A DNA stretch of 37,828 nt. Source: Rikenella microfusus (GTDB lineage: Bacteria > Bacteroidota > Bacteroidia > Bacteroidales > VadinHA17). The translations under genes and the position numbers were made by a program. The stretch covers positions 2,282 through 40,109 of the forward strand of contig DZBJ01000025.1 in assembly GCA_022736275.1 (NCBI GenBank), written 5' to 3'. The notes under the pieces were generated by a model that was not told the origin of the DNA, searched no databases, and saw only the letters and a list, made by a program, of their open reading frames with translations. The first letter of the stretch is position 1. Each line of letters opens with the position of its first letter. Below are positions 25,911 through 37,786 of the stretch, piece after piece.

Positions 25911-28541
25911 ATGAAAAAGATACTTCTCTTCTTACTGCTTGCCACCTCTCTGAATGCGCTTACAGCCCAGGACCCTGCCTGGCTAAACACGGAGCTCTCT
26001 TTTGAGGAGCGTGTGAACGACCTTGTCAGCCGCATGACTCTTGAGGAGAAGGCAGCCCAGCTGCTGTATACCGCCCCGGCCATTCCGCGTCTGGGCATAC
26101 CTGCATACAACTGGTGGAATGAGGCCCTGCACGGGGTAGCCCGGGCGGGATACGCTACCGTCTTTCCGCAGTCGATAACCATTGCCAACAGCTGGAACGA
26201 GGAACTGATGCTTGATGTGGCCAATGCCATCTCCGATGAAGCCAGGGCCAAGTACCATGAATTTATCAGGAGGGGAGACCATGGCATCTACCATGGTCTC
26301 ACCTTCTGGTCTCCCAATATAAATATCTTCCGTGACCCACGCTGGGGCAGGGGGCATGAGACTTATGGCGAGGATCCTTACCTGACCGGACGTCTCGGAA
26401 TGCGTTTTGTGCAGGGCATGCAGGGTTCAGATCCAAGGTACCTGAAGACCGTTGCCACTGCCAAACATTATGCGGTACACTCGGGCCCCGAGCCTCAGAG
26501 GCATGAATTCAACGCCCTGGTGAGTGAGCGTGACCTGCGTGAGACATATCTGCCTGCTTTCCGCACGCTGGTAAAGGAGGGTGGCGTATACTCCGTCATG
26601 GGAGCCTATAACCAGTTCCGGGGTCATCCGGCCTGTGCCAGTGAGGAGCTGTATGGCATTCTCAGGAACGAGTGGGGCTTTGAAGGCTATATTGTATCCG
26701 ACTGCTGGGCGGTGTCCGACTTCTACAGGTTTCAGGGCTATGCTGAGGATGCTGCAGAAGCAGTTGCCCAGGCTCTGAAAGCCGGCACCGACCTCGAGTG
26801 CGGCGTTGACTACAGCAATCTTATGGAGTCCTACAGACGCGGACTGATCACCGAAGCGGATATTGACAGGGCAGTGAAGAGAGTGATGACAGCACGCTTC
26901 AGGCTCGGCATGTTCGACCCTGACAGCATCGTTGAATATGCGCAGATACCTTACCAGGCAAACTGTTCGGACTATAACAGGTCACTGGCGAGGCAGGCTG
27001 CCCTTGAATCGATTGTACTTCTGAAAAATGAGGACGGGATACTTCCACTGGGCAAGGATATCAGGACGATCGCGGTTATCGGGCCCAATGCCGGTAACTG
27101 GGAAGCCCTGGTTGGTAACTATAACGGCATCCCGAAAGACCCAGTCACGCTACTGGAGGGGATCAGATCCAAGGCTGCAGGATGTATTGACGTGACATAT
27201 GCCGAGGGCAGCGATCTCGCCCCCGGTGTACATAATCTTTTCCCTGTCCCGTCCTGCTTTCTCCGGACGCCTGACGGACGCCATGGCGCTCTCGGAAAGT
27301 ACTTCGACAATCGGGCCATGGAGGGAGAACCACTGTTTACACGGGTTGATGACAACATTGATTTCTACTGGGACAATGACTCACCTCATAGGCTGATGCC
27401 GGCAGATGACTTCGGCATATACTGGGTGACGGACCTCCTTGCACCAGCCTCCGGAACCTACCATCTTGGCACATGGGCTTCTTCTTCTTACGAATTGTGG
27501 CTTAATGGAGAAAAGGTACTCTCTTTCCGCGGTGAACATCACGGTTTTCATAAGGAGATCCCTGTGGAGCTCAAGGCGGGGGAAAAGTACAGGATCGAAC
27601 TTTTTTACAGGAACTACGGCGGTGATGCTGATGTGAAACTGCTGTGGGCGACGCCCCGGGAAAACATACTTGAGGAAGCGGTCGCCACTGCTTCAGAAGC
27701 TGATGTAATTATTCTGGCCCTGGGGTTATCGCAGCGACTGGAGGGGGAGGAGATGGGTATAAAGATAGACGGATTTGAGGGCGGAGACCGGACAAGCTTA
27801 AACCTCCCGGCACTGCAGGAGGAGCTTCTGGCAGCCATGACTGCAACAGGCAAGCCTGTGGTCGTGGTACTTATGAACGGGGGGCCTGTCTCCTCAAAGC
27901 AGGCACAGGAAAAGGCTGCCGCAGTGCTTCTTGCTGGTTACCCAGGGGTTGAAGGCGGCAACGCGGTGGCCGGCGTGATCTTTGGCGATTATAATCCTGC
28001 CGGGCGCCTGCCGGTGACATACTACAGCTCCGTTGACCAGTTGCCTCCGTTCGAAGAGTATGACATGGCGAACAGGACATACCGCTATTTCAGAGGAACA
28101 CCACTTTATCCCTTTGGATACGGACTGAGCTACACCTCCTTTGACTATTCCGGTCTTGATATTCCGGAAAAGGGAGAGGCCGGAAGCGATGTCAGGGTGA
28201 GGGTAACGGTTACCAATACCGGAAAGAGGGCCGGAGATGAGGTGGTACAGCTCTACCTGACAGACGAAAAAGCCTCCACGCCGCGTCCCGTGCGTCAGCT
28301 CGAGGGATTCAAACGGATACACCTTGCCGCCGGAGAGAGCAGCACCCTGGAGTTTACCCTTAAGGCTGAACAGTTCTCGATGATAAACAGCAAGGATACC
28401 AGGGTGATCGAGCCGGGATGGTTCACTGTCACCGTGGGAGGCAAGCAGCCCGGGTTCTACGGAGAGATTGACCCACAATTCACCCGGACTGTCAGTAAGC
28501 GTATTCGTCTGACAGGCAGGGAAGTTTTAATGCCGGAATAA
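25911..28541 (+). CDS. GH3 beta-xylosidase-like enzyme with PA14 insert
   Basis: An 876-aa exported GH3 (signal peptide MKKILLFLLLATSLNALTAQ). The motif YNWWNEALHGVARAG near residue 66 is typical of the xylan beta-xylosidase/alpha-L-arabinofuranosidase branch. Nucleophile Asp264 lies in YIVSDCWAV. The (alpha/beta)6 domain is interrupted at about residues 455-582 by a PA14 domain (DFYWDNDSP, SGTYHLGTWASSSYELWLNG, RIELFYRNYGGDADVKLLW), which in such enzymes covers the active site or binds sugar. The acid/base Glu is probably among Glu611-Glu614 (RLEGEEMG). A fibronectin-III-like end follows (RVIEPGWFTVTVGG). The paired GH3s next to an arabinose operon suggest co-degradation of arabinoxylan-like glycans, by context only. 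Confidence 0.9.
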   Translation: MKKILLFLLLATSLNALTAQDPAWLNTELSFEERVNDLVSRMTLEEKAAQLLYTAPAIPRLGIPAYNWWNEALHGVARAGYATVFPQSITIANSWNEELMLDVANAISDEARAKYHEFIRRGDHGIYHGLTFWSPNINIFRDPRWGRGHETYGEDPYLTGRLGMRFVQGMQGSDPRYLKTVATAKHYAVHSGPEPQRHEFNALVSERDLRETYLPAFRTLVKEGGVYSVMGAYNQFRGHPACASEELYGILRNEWGFEGYIVSDCWAVSDFYRFQGYAEDAAEAVAQALKAGTDLECGVDYSNLMESYRRGLITEADIDRAVKRVMTARFRLGMFDPDSIVEYAQIPYQANCSDYNRSLARQAALESIVLLKNEDGILPLGKDIRTIAVIGPNAGNWEALVGNYNGIPKDPVTLLEGIRSKAAGCIDVTYAEGSDLAPGVHNLFPVPSCFLRTPDGRHGALGKYFDNRAMEGEPLFTRVDDNIDFYWDNDSPHRLMPADDFGIYWVTDLLAPASGTYHLGTWASSSYELWLNGEKVLSFRGEHHGFHKEIPVELKAGEKYRIELFYRNYGGDADVKLLWATPRENILEEAVATASEADVIILALGLSQRLEGEEMGIKIDGFEGGDRTSLNLPALQEELLAAMTATGKPVVVVLMNGGPVSSKQAQEKAAAVLLAGYPGVEGGNAVAGVIFGDYNPAGRLPVTYYSSVDQLPPFEEYDMANRTYRYFRGTPLYPFGYGLSYTSFDYSGLDIPEKGEAGSDVRVRVTVTNTGKRAGDEVVQLYLTDEKASTPRPVRQLEGFKRIHLAAGESSTLEFTLKAEQFSMINSKDTRVIEPGWFTVTVGGKQPGFYGEIDPQFTRTVSKRIRLTGREVLMPE

Positions 28542-28572
28542 ACAATATGACCGCACTTATCGTTTATAGCCT

Positions 28573-29190
28573 GTGACAACAATAGAGAGAAACAGAAGGA
28601 GGACCGGATGGGTCGTGATGCTTACCGCGGTGACCATGGTTGTTGAGATCATTGCCGGGTGGCTTACCGGCTCCATGGCTCTGCTGGCCGATGGCATACA
28701 TATGGGTTCACACGTTCTGGCCATAGGACTCAGCTGGGCTGCCTATGTCGTGGTTCAGAGGCTCTCATCAAACCCATCCTTCACCGGCAGCAAGGATAAG
28801 GTGCTGACGCTCTCCGGTTATACCAGCGGACTCATACTTCTGATTTTTGCAGGCATGATCATTGCCGGAGCCGTAGGAAGGTTTGTCAACCCGCGTGTCA
28901 TTGAGTACAGGGAGGCAATAATGATTGCTTTTATCGGACTGAGTGTGAATATACTGAGTGCTTTCATGCTCCATCATGACAAGGAGGAGAAGGACAACAA
29001 TATCAGGGCAGCATACCTGCATGTACTGGCCGATGCCGTCACAAGCGTGGCTGCCATAATCGGACTGGTGGCGGCAATGATCTGGGGCTTGCCATATATA
29101 GATGCCATAGCAGCACTCGTCAGCTCCGCCGTGATCATCAAATGGTCGCTCGGATTGCTCAGGGACTCAGGAAGAGAGCTCATCTCCTGA
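28573..29190 (+). CDS. CDF cation transporter lacking the cytoplasmic domain
   Basis: A 205-aa, six-helix cation diffusion facilitator resembling DmeF-type CDFs. The metal site is visible: Asp40, His43 and His47 in LLADGIHMGSHV (TM2), and His150 and Asp154 in YLHVLADAVTS (TM5). The loop between is short (HHDKEEKDNN) and not His-rich. The frame ends right after LLRDSGRELIS, where longer family members go on into a cytoplasmic metal-binding domain. It starts at GTG 28573, and an in-frame TAG at 28567 rules out a longer N-terminus. A nine-codon frame (ATG 28547) stops across this GTG (GTGA overlap), hinting at coupling. It may be a natural short CDF exporting Zn, Co or Fe, or a truncated gene. 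Confidence 0.8.
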   Translation: MTTIERNRRRTGWVVMLTAVTMVVEIIAGWLTGSMALLADGIHMGSHVLAIGLSWAAYVVVQRLSSNPSFTGSKDKVLTLSGYTSGLILLIFAGMIIAGAVGRFVNPRVIEYREAIMIAFIGLSVNILSAFMLHHDKEEKDNNIRAAYLHVLADAVTSVAAIIGLVAAMIWGLPYIDAIAALVSSAVIIKWSLGLLRDSGRELIS

Positions 29191-29196
29191 CCCTTT

Positions 29197-29230
29197 ATGC
29201 CGTCCCGGATACCCGGGGCGGCATTATTTT
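29197..29230 (+). terminator. Hairpin terminator after the CDF gene
   Basis: ATGCCGTCCCGG (29197-29208) pairs with CCGGGGCGGCAT (29213-29224) around a 4-nt loop: 12 bp with one U-G pair, followed by TATTTTAT. It lies 6 bp after the CDF stop and separates it from the methyltransferase gene. Confidence 0.8.
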
Positions 29231-29252
29231 ATACCGGATCGGTTTCAATGGT

Positions 29253-29260
29253 TATCTTTG
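29253..29260 (+). promoter_or_regulatory. -7 promoter box for the rRNA methyltransferase gene
   Basis: TATCTTTG matches TAnnTTTG exactly and follows the preceding terminator. The ATG at 29279 lies 18 bp downstream, giving a very short leader. The TTG codon at 29258 falls inside this box and so is unlikely to be the start. Confidence 0.5.
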
Positions 29261-29278
29261 CCGCAAGAGTTGGTGAAG

Positions 29279-30643
29279 ATGCTCCCGGAGGAATTCCTGA
29301 AACGAATAATCGGTCAGTCATATCTTGATGCTGATGGCCTTGCAGAGGCGCTTGGATGTCCGGCAGAGGCATCCTTCAGGGTCAATCCGCACAAATGGCC
29401 CCATACTGTAACAGGTTATGAGAGAGTGGAATGGGAGCCTCATGGTTATCATCTTCCGGGTAGGACTCTCTTCACGCCTGATCCCCTCTTTCATGCCGGA
29501 GTCTATTATCCCCAGGAGTCATCGGGTATGTTTACCGGAGAACTATTCCGGCAGGTTACTGCCGGGATGAACGATATGCGCGTCCTTGATCTCTGCGGGG
29601 CGCCCGGGGGAAAGGCCACTCACCTGTCGGCACTCCTGACTGGTGACAGCCTCCTGGTTGCCAACGAGGTCATCGGGGCGCGGGCTGCCGTGCTGGCTGA
29701 GAACATTACCAAATGGGGTTTGGGTAATACTATAGTGACACAGAATGACCCTTCACGATTTGCCTCCCTGTCCGGATTCTTTGATGTGATTGTTGCAGAT
29801 GTCCCGTGTTCCGGGGAGGGAATGTTCCGCTCACCGGGCGCAGTGCGGGAGTGGTCACCCTCAAACACAGCGCTGTGCTCTGACAGGCAGCGCAGGATAG
29901 TAATGCAGGTATGGCCCGCCCTTAAACCCGGCGGGATCTTTATATATTCAACCTGCACATTCAATCCTGCCGAAAACGAGGAGAATATTTCGTGGATCAG
30001 TGAGAACACGGGGGCCGAATCACTGACTGTCAATCTGCCTGAAGGAGGAGGGATCACCGTTGTCAGCCACGGCGGAATGCAGGGCTATGGTTTTTACCCG
30101 GGGAAGGTGAGAGGCGAGGGGTTTTTCATAGCGGCACTCCGCAAGCCGGAAGGGACAGCTTCAGAAAGACGGGATGGCAGAAGGGGGGCTGTAAAGCCTT
30201 CTGACCCCGCATTCAGGAGGGCGGAGCCGCTGGCTGACTTTGACCGCAGCAGGCTGGTCACTGCAGGGAACAGGATCATTGCCCTGGCGACGGAACCGCA
30301 CATTTTCAGCCTCCTGAGCGAGAGGCTGATGGTTATCAAGTCGGGAACCATGATAGGGGAGCTTAAGAATGATGACCTGGTGCCGGCTCATGACCTGGCA
30401 ATGTCAGTGAGGCAGAGGCGCGGCGTGTGGCCGGAATACTCCCTCTCATACGGCGAGGCGGTATCTTTTCTGCGGCTGGAAAAACTGCCTGTCGCCATGA
30501 TGCCTGCGGGCAGGGTTCTTGTCACTTACCGTGGTGTGCCGCTGGGATTCGTGAACAACGTGGGTACCAGGGTAAACAGCGGATACCCTCAGTCATGGCG
30601 CATCCGGATGGAGTTACCGCATGAGTTCAGTGAGATTTTGTAA
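29279..30643 (+). CDS. RsmF-like rRNA (cytosine-C5) methyltransferase
   Basis: A SAM-dependent m5C methyltransferase of the NOL1/NOP2/Sun family, 454 aa, predicted to modify 16S rRNA. The ATG at 29279 (MLPEEFLKRI) is chosen over the TTG at 29258, which lies in a promoter box; homologs begin near LPEEF. The SAM-binding motif is DLCGAPGGKATHLS (about 104-117). Cys177 is in DVPCSGEGMFR and catalytic Cys226 in YSTCTFNPAENEE, the two-cysteine hallmark of the family. The C-terminal third is a PUA-like and RsmF-type extension, seen in long Bacteroidota homologs. It forms its own unit after the terminator. Confidence 0.92.
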   Translation: MLPEEFLKRIIGQSYLDADGLAEALGCPAEASFRVNPHKWPHTVTGYERVEWEPHGYHLPGRTLFTPDPLFHAGVYYPQESSGMFTGELFRQVTAGMNDMRVLDLCGAPGGKATHLSALLTGDSLLVANEVIGARAAVLAENITKWGLGNTIVTQNDPSRFASLSGFFDVIVADVPCSGEGMFRSPGAVREWSPSNTALCSDRQRRIVMQVWPALKPGGIFIYSTCTFNPAENEENISWISENTGAESLTVNLPEGGGITVVSHGGMQGYGFYPGKVRGEGFFIAALRKPEGTASERRDGRRGAVKPSDPAFRRAEPLADFDRSRLVTAGNRIIALATEPHIFSLLSERLMVIKSGTMIGELKNDDLVPAHDLAMSVRQRRGVWPEYSLSYGEAVSFLRLEKLPVAMMPAGRVLVTYRGVPLGFVNNVGTRVNSGYPQSWRIRMELPHEFSEIL

Positions 30644-30736
30644 ATCTCACTTTGTTGAACTAAACTTTCACAAGGTTTAATTGTTCTTTTGGCAATGAAT
30701 TAAATATTAAATTTATCCCAAACAATCAATTCCTTT

Positions 30737-32407
30737 ATGAAGACTGATATCGAAATTGCCCAGAGTGCCGTCATCAGGCCCATAACTGAGGTTGCTGCCA
30801 GGCTTGGCCTAAGCGAAGATGACCTTGAGCTCTACGGAAAGTACAAGGCCAAGCTTCCGCTGTCACTGATAGATGAAAAGAAGGTGGCTAAGGCTAAGCT
30901 TATTCTTGTTACCGCCATCACTCCCACACCTGCCGGGGAAGGCAAGACCACCACATCAATAGGTCTTGCCCAGGGTCTGAACCTTATGGGCCGGAAGGCT
31001 ACGGTTGTATTGCGTGAGCCTTCCCTTGGACCTGTTTTTGGCATCAAGGGAGGTGCTGCCGGCGGCGGTTTTTCGCAGGTGATACCCATGGAGGATATTA
31101 ACCTTCACTTTACGGGTGATCTCTCAGCTGTGGAAAAGGCTCATAATCTGTTATCGGCAATGATTGACAACAACATACAGGCCGGTGACACCAATCTTGG
31201 CATTGATCCGAGGACGATATCATGGAAGAGGGTGATGGACATGAATGACCGTGCCCTGAGGGACATTGTGATCGGTCTCGGTGGCACCTCCCAGGGAGTA
31301 CCCAGGGAGACCGGTTTTGATATTACTGCCGCATCCGAGGTGATGGCTATTCTGTGTCTCGCCACAGGCATCAGTGACCTGAAGGAGAGACTGGGCAACA
31401 TTTTCATAGGGTACACTTATGCAGGCAAGCCGGTCTTTGCCCGGGATCTTAAAGCCCAGGGAGCCATGGCTGCCCTTCTCAAGGATGCTCTCAAGCCCAA
31501 CCTGGTACAGACCCTTGAAGGCACTCCGGCCATAATTCACGGAGGGCCTTTTGCAAACATAGCCCAGGGTACCAATTCCATACTGGCAACGAAGATCGGC
31601 CTTTCCCTCAGTGACTACGTGGTCACCGAAGCCGGTTTTGCCAGCGAGCTTGGCGCCGAGAAATTCTTCAACATCAAGTCTCAGGTGGGCCATCTCAAGA
31701 CCAACGCGGTGGTCATTGTTGCCACCATCAGGGCTCTTAAATATCACGGAGGCGTCAAGCTGTCAGAGCTCGGCAATGAGAATCTTGAGGCTCTCGGTAA
31801 AGGTTTCGAGAACCTCGACAAGCACATTGAAAACATGCATTTCTACGGGTTCAGGCCGGTGGTGGCCGTTAACCGTTTCAGCTCCGATACAGATGCCGAG
31901 ATAGATCTTCTCAGGAAGTACTGTGAAGAGCATAATGTCAGGGTGGCTGTGAACACAGCATGGGCTGACGGAGGAAAGGGCGCCGCTGAGCTGGCCGCCG
32001 CGGTAATGGAGGCTGCCGATGCCTGCAATGACTGCTTCACGCCGCTCTATGACCTCGCATGGCCGCTGGAAAAGAAGATTGAAACAATCACCACACTTAT
32101 GTACGGTGCGAGGAATGTTGAATATACCCTCGACGCCAAAGAACAACTGAAAAAGATCGCTGACCTCGGCCTGGAAAACCTGGCAGTATGCATTGCCAAA
32201 ACGCAGAAGTCGCTCTCAGACGACCAGACGCGGCGAAACAGGCCAAGGGATTTCACCATACGCATACGGAAGGTGGAACTCTCATCAGGAGCAGGGTTCA
32301 TAGTGCCTATCGCCGGTGCAATCATGAGAATGCCGGGACTGCCCACCGTGCCGTCAGCCGAGAAGATTGACATTAATGACCAGGGACAGATAAGCGGATT
32401 ATTCTGA
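30737..32407 (+). CDS. fhs: Formate-tetrahydrofolate ligase
   Basis: ATP-dependent synthesis of 10-formyl-THF from formate and THF, feeding one-carbon metabolism. The 556-aa length is typical. The ATP loop TPTPAGEGKTTTSIG is at about residues 63-76, with REPSLGPVFGIKGGAAGGG following. Other conserved blocks are GIDPRTISWKRVMDMNDRALR, FDITAASEVMAI, TLEGTPAIIHGGPFANIAQG, EAGFASELGAEKF, and the C-terminal GAIMRMPGLP. The 93-bp leader is AT-rich; TTCTTTTG near 30683 is one base off the -7 consensus. The TGA stop overlaps a CTG that may start the MobA-like gene (CTGA), so the two are probably co-transcribed. Confidence 0.96.
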   Translation: MKTDIEIAQSAVIRPITEVAARLGLSEDDLELYGKYKAKLPLSLIDEKKVAKAKLILVTAITPTPAGEGKTTTSIGLAQGLNLMGRKATVVLREPSLGPVFGIKGGAAGGGFSQVIPMEDINLHFTGDLSAVEKAHNLLSAMIDNNIQAGDTNLGIDPRTISWKRVMDMNDRALRDIVIGLGGTSQGVPRETGFDITAASEVMAILCLATGISDLKERLGNIFIGYTYAGKPVFARDLKAQGAMAALLKDALKPNLVQTLEGTPAIIHGGPFANIAQGTNSILATKIGLSLSDYVVTEAGFASELGAEKFFNIKSQVGHLKTNAVVIVATIRALKYHGGVKLSELGNENLEALGKGFENLDKHIENMHFYGFRPVVAVNRFSSDTDAEIDLLRKYCEEHNVRVAVNTAWADGGKGAAELAAAVMEAADACNDCFTPLYDLAWPLEKKIETITTLMYGARNVEYTLDAKEQLKKIADLGLENLAVCIAKTQKSLSDDQTRRNRPRDFTIRIRKVELSSGAGFIVPIAGAIMRMPGLPTVPSAEKIDINDQGQISGLF

Positions 32408-32436
32408 AAAATACTTTTCCTGACATATCGGCTGCC

Positions 32437-33015
32437 GTGCTTGCCGGAGGGAGGGCATCGCGCTTCGGCGGGAAAAACAAAGCACTGATAGAGATTGAGG
32501 GCGTCCCGATCATCAGTCGTACCATCACTCTCCTTCAGCCGTTGTTCAGCGAGATCATTCTTGCAGGGTGGCCTGCAGGAAACCCTGTGCCTCGCGGCGT
32601 AATTCATGTCAGTGACAACTTCCCGGGTCTGGGTCCTATCGGCGGCATTGAGGCGGCCATGAAGGTCTCCACCTCTCCTCTGCTTTTTGTTTTCGGAGGT
32701 GATATGCCCTGGCTCTCAGGGGAGCTTATAGAGGAGCAGGCGAATGACTTTTTTACGAAACCGGCAGAGATTCTGGCTGCACGCATCGGGGGACTGGCGG
32801 AGCCACTTCACTCACTCTACAGCTGCGCTCTTCATCAGCGGCTTGGGAGATATCTTGACTCGGGAGGAAGTCCCGCCATTATCGACTTTTACAAGCTTGT
32901 TCAGACAAGATACTTTGACCTGCCGCGCACGGTAAAAACCATGAGGGCATTCACCAACATAAACAGTCCGGAAGATATCCCCGGCAACAAAAAGGGAGGC
33001 ATCATCCATAAGTGA
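32437..33015 (+). CDS. mobA: MobA-like molybdenum cofactor guanylyltransferase
   Basis: A nucleotidyltransferase predicted to attach GMP to molybdopterin. Seen: the LAGGRASRFGGKNKAL loop (family LAGGxSxRMGxDKAL), DNFPGLGPIGGIEAAM, the metal motif GGDMPWL (usually CDxPxL, so Cys is Gly), and EPLHSLYS. The size, about 190-200 aa, fits. The start is uncertain. GTG 32437 is the first conventional start but would cut the first beta-strand, since homologs have several residues before LAGG. The frame is open upstream and reads LKNTFPDISAAV from CTG 32404, which overlaps the fhs stop as CTGA. I consider CTG 32404 a likely true start through coupling. The degenerate metal motif leaves room for another nucleotidyltransferase role. 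Confidence 0.82.
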   Translation: MLAGGRASRFGGKNKALIEIEGVPIISRTITLLQPLFSEIILAGWPAGNPVPRGVIHVSDNFPGLGPIGGIEAAMKVSTSPLLFVFGGDMPWLSGELIEEQANDFFTKPAEILAARIGGLAEPLHSLYSCALHQRLGRYLDSGGSPAIIDFYKLVQTRYFDLPRTVKTMRAFTNINSPEDIPGNKKGGIIHK

Positions 33016-33054
33016 ACAGGACTCCAAATGTGTCAGCCTGGTCTTATCCACGGA

Positions 33055-33114
33055 AAAGTAAGCCACAGACAGGCTCTGCGGCCTTTTAAAGCAAGCCACA
33101 GATAGCTTCTGCGA
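33055..33114 (+). repeat. Imperfect 27-bp tandem repeat
   Basis: Two units at 33055-33081 and 33088-33114 (33-bp period) match at about 22 of 27 positions; the shared core is AAAGyAAGCCACAGAyAG. They lie between the MobA-like gene and the GH2 leader. No ORF or clear hairpin is associated. Confidence 0.6.
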
Positions 33115-33120
33115 CATTGA

Positions 33121-36462
<3,342 letters not shown>

Positions 36463-36532
36463 CAGATGCCATTCCCGGTAATTTCAGGATGGTGCCTTTA
36501 TGGTTGAAGACGACATTACGGGCAACCCGCTA

Positions 36533-37612
36533 TCACTTTACTGCCGGTTTTATCTCCACTCTAAGCACCGAGTTGCTGCCGGTGATGATATTGCTTACGT
36601 TATAGGGCATAGGTTCCGAGAGGTATTTCCTGTCTGCTTTGACCACAATCATTCCTGATGCCGGCAGTCTCAGCTCCGCAGGCGCCCCTTCAGGTCCGCC
36701 CGTAAGTTCCATGGGAATGTCAGAGCTGTTTGAGAGTTCAAACCAGATTGCTTTGCCGTCATCCTTGAACGGTACCCCGGCAGTTACAACCGACCTGAAC
36801 AGCGGTGCGGCATACTCCTCAAAGGCTGCAAGGCTGTTGCCGTACCATACGGCCGTACGCCCGGCAAACATAGCCTCTTTGAGTGATTCCATGGTTCTTT
36901 CCTTTGCAAAGACGAACGTCATTGGCCGGTGAACGTCTTCAGGCGTTCCGAACTCTTCACTTATAATTCCGTGCACATCGCTGTTGCCGATGACAGCCAG
37001 TTTATTGTCGCGGCACATATCCATCACCAGGGGATAGTGTTCATGTTCATTGAAATATTCAATGCCATGCAGCCAGCCTTTTGCGATAAGCTCCAGGTGA
37101 ACAGGATAGAATTTGGGAATTCCGTCCGGCTCCTGGTTCTTCCATCCCGGGTGGTTCCACTGGATGAAGGCTCCCTGACTGACAGCTGCTTCAATCACCT
37201 CCATGAAGTCAGGGCGGTTGAGTGAGTCGGCGTCGGTTATGAACAGCGCATTGAGGTGTCCGGGAGGCATTTTACGGGTTATCTCGGTTCCTTGAACCAG
37301 GATGATATTGAAGTTGTCAGCCGTTGTCTTTGCTATTTTCCATGCCGCGTTGTGGTCAACAGGGATGTAAAGTTTCCTTGGCGTGTACTCAATATGGTCC
37401 GTTATCGATATCGCATCGAGGCCATCCCTCCATGCTTCTTCTATACGGATGGTAGGCCAGACGAGGCCGTCAGAAAAAACGGTATGGGAGTGGAAGTCGC
37501 ATTTCAGTGTGACGTAACCCGGCAGTTCCGGGACGTTCAGGATTGCTCTCTGGCCTGACAGGGCCATCGTGCCAAGGAGCATGAGGGTTCCTAGTAAGAT
37601 TTTGTTTTTCAT
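36533..37612 (-). CDS. Exported PHP-domain phosphodiesterase (Sb-PDE-like)
   Basis: A 359-aa protein with a signal peptide (MKNKILLGTLMLLGTMALSGQ) and a PHP metal-dependent phosphoesterase fold. Metal-site motifs appear in order: His41, His43 and Asp48 in FHSHTVFSDG, Asp72 and His73 in ITDHIEY, Glu110 in GTEIT, His154 in WNHPGW, and Asp212 and His214 in GNSDVHG. This is a complete trinuclear-type PHP set. The C-terminal 100 residues form a beta-rich domain (AIWFELSNSSDIPMELTGG). It resembles proteins annotated as the Sb-PDE phosphodiesterase family. The natural substrate is unknown; extracellular phosphodiester cleavage is the safest guess. It is transcribed leftward out of the repeat block at the right end. 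Confidence 0.88.
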   Translation of the reverse strand: MKNKILLGTLMLLGTMALSGQRAILNVPELPGYVTLKCDFHSHTVFSDGLVWPTIRIEEAWRDGLDAISITDHIEYTPRKLYIPVDHNAAWKIAKTTADNFNIILVQGTEITRKMPPGHLNALFITDADSLNRPDFMEVIEAAVSQGAFIQWNHPGWKNQEPDGIPKFYPVHLELIAKGWLHGIEYFNEHEHYPLVMDMCRDNKLAVIGNSDVHGIISEEFGTPEDVHRPMTFVFAKERTMESLKEAMFAGRTAVWYGNSLAAFEEYAAPLFRSVVTAGVPFKDDGKAIWFELSNSSDIPMELTGGPEGAPAELRLPASGMIVVKADRKYLSEPMPYNVSNIITGSNSVLRVEIKPAVK

Positions 37613-37621
37613 GATGTTACA

Positions 37622-37747
37622 ATACTTTAACCCCTACGGGGTATTTGTTGAATTATATGGTTCTGTTCTATTATACTTAAACCCCTGCGGGGTATGGTTT
37701 GTTGGGTTAATTCCAGTCTACAATACTTTAACGCCTACGGCGTATTT
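37622..37747. repeat. Three hairpin repeats with compensatory changes
   Basis: Copies start at 37622, 37673 and 37723 (periods 51 and 50 bp), each beginning ATACTTwAA. They contain ACCCC-TAC-GGGGT, ACCCC-TGC-GGGGT and ACGCC-TAC-GGCGT respectively. The third copy changes both sides of the stem, so pairing is kept while the sequence drifts. They lie directly upstream of the PHP-domain gene. They look like dispersed palindromic intergenic elements. Confidence 0.75.
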
Positions 37748-37786
37748 TTCTACTGCCGACTGGTACTGCAGACTGCCGACCCCACT

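Noticed and set aside
12597..28541. A classical polysaccharide utilisation locus
   Set aside because: There are several glycosidases and a sugar transporter, but no SusC/SusD pair, hybrid sensor or ECF regulator. I describe it as an arabinose operon plus a GH3 pair.
32047..32607. 186-codon minus-strand frame over the fhs/mobA junction
   Set aside because: It is antisense to conserved parts of both genes, with no recognisable domain.
37622..37747. Three repeats at about 50-bp spacing, like a small CRISPR array
   Set aside because: The repeats differ in their stems, the core is only about 24 bp, there are just three copies and no cas gene is nearby. They are better explained as palindromic intergenic elements.
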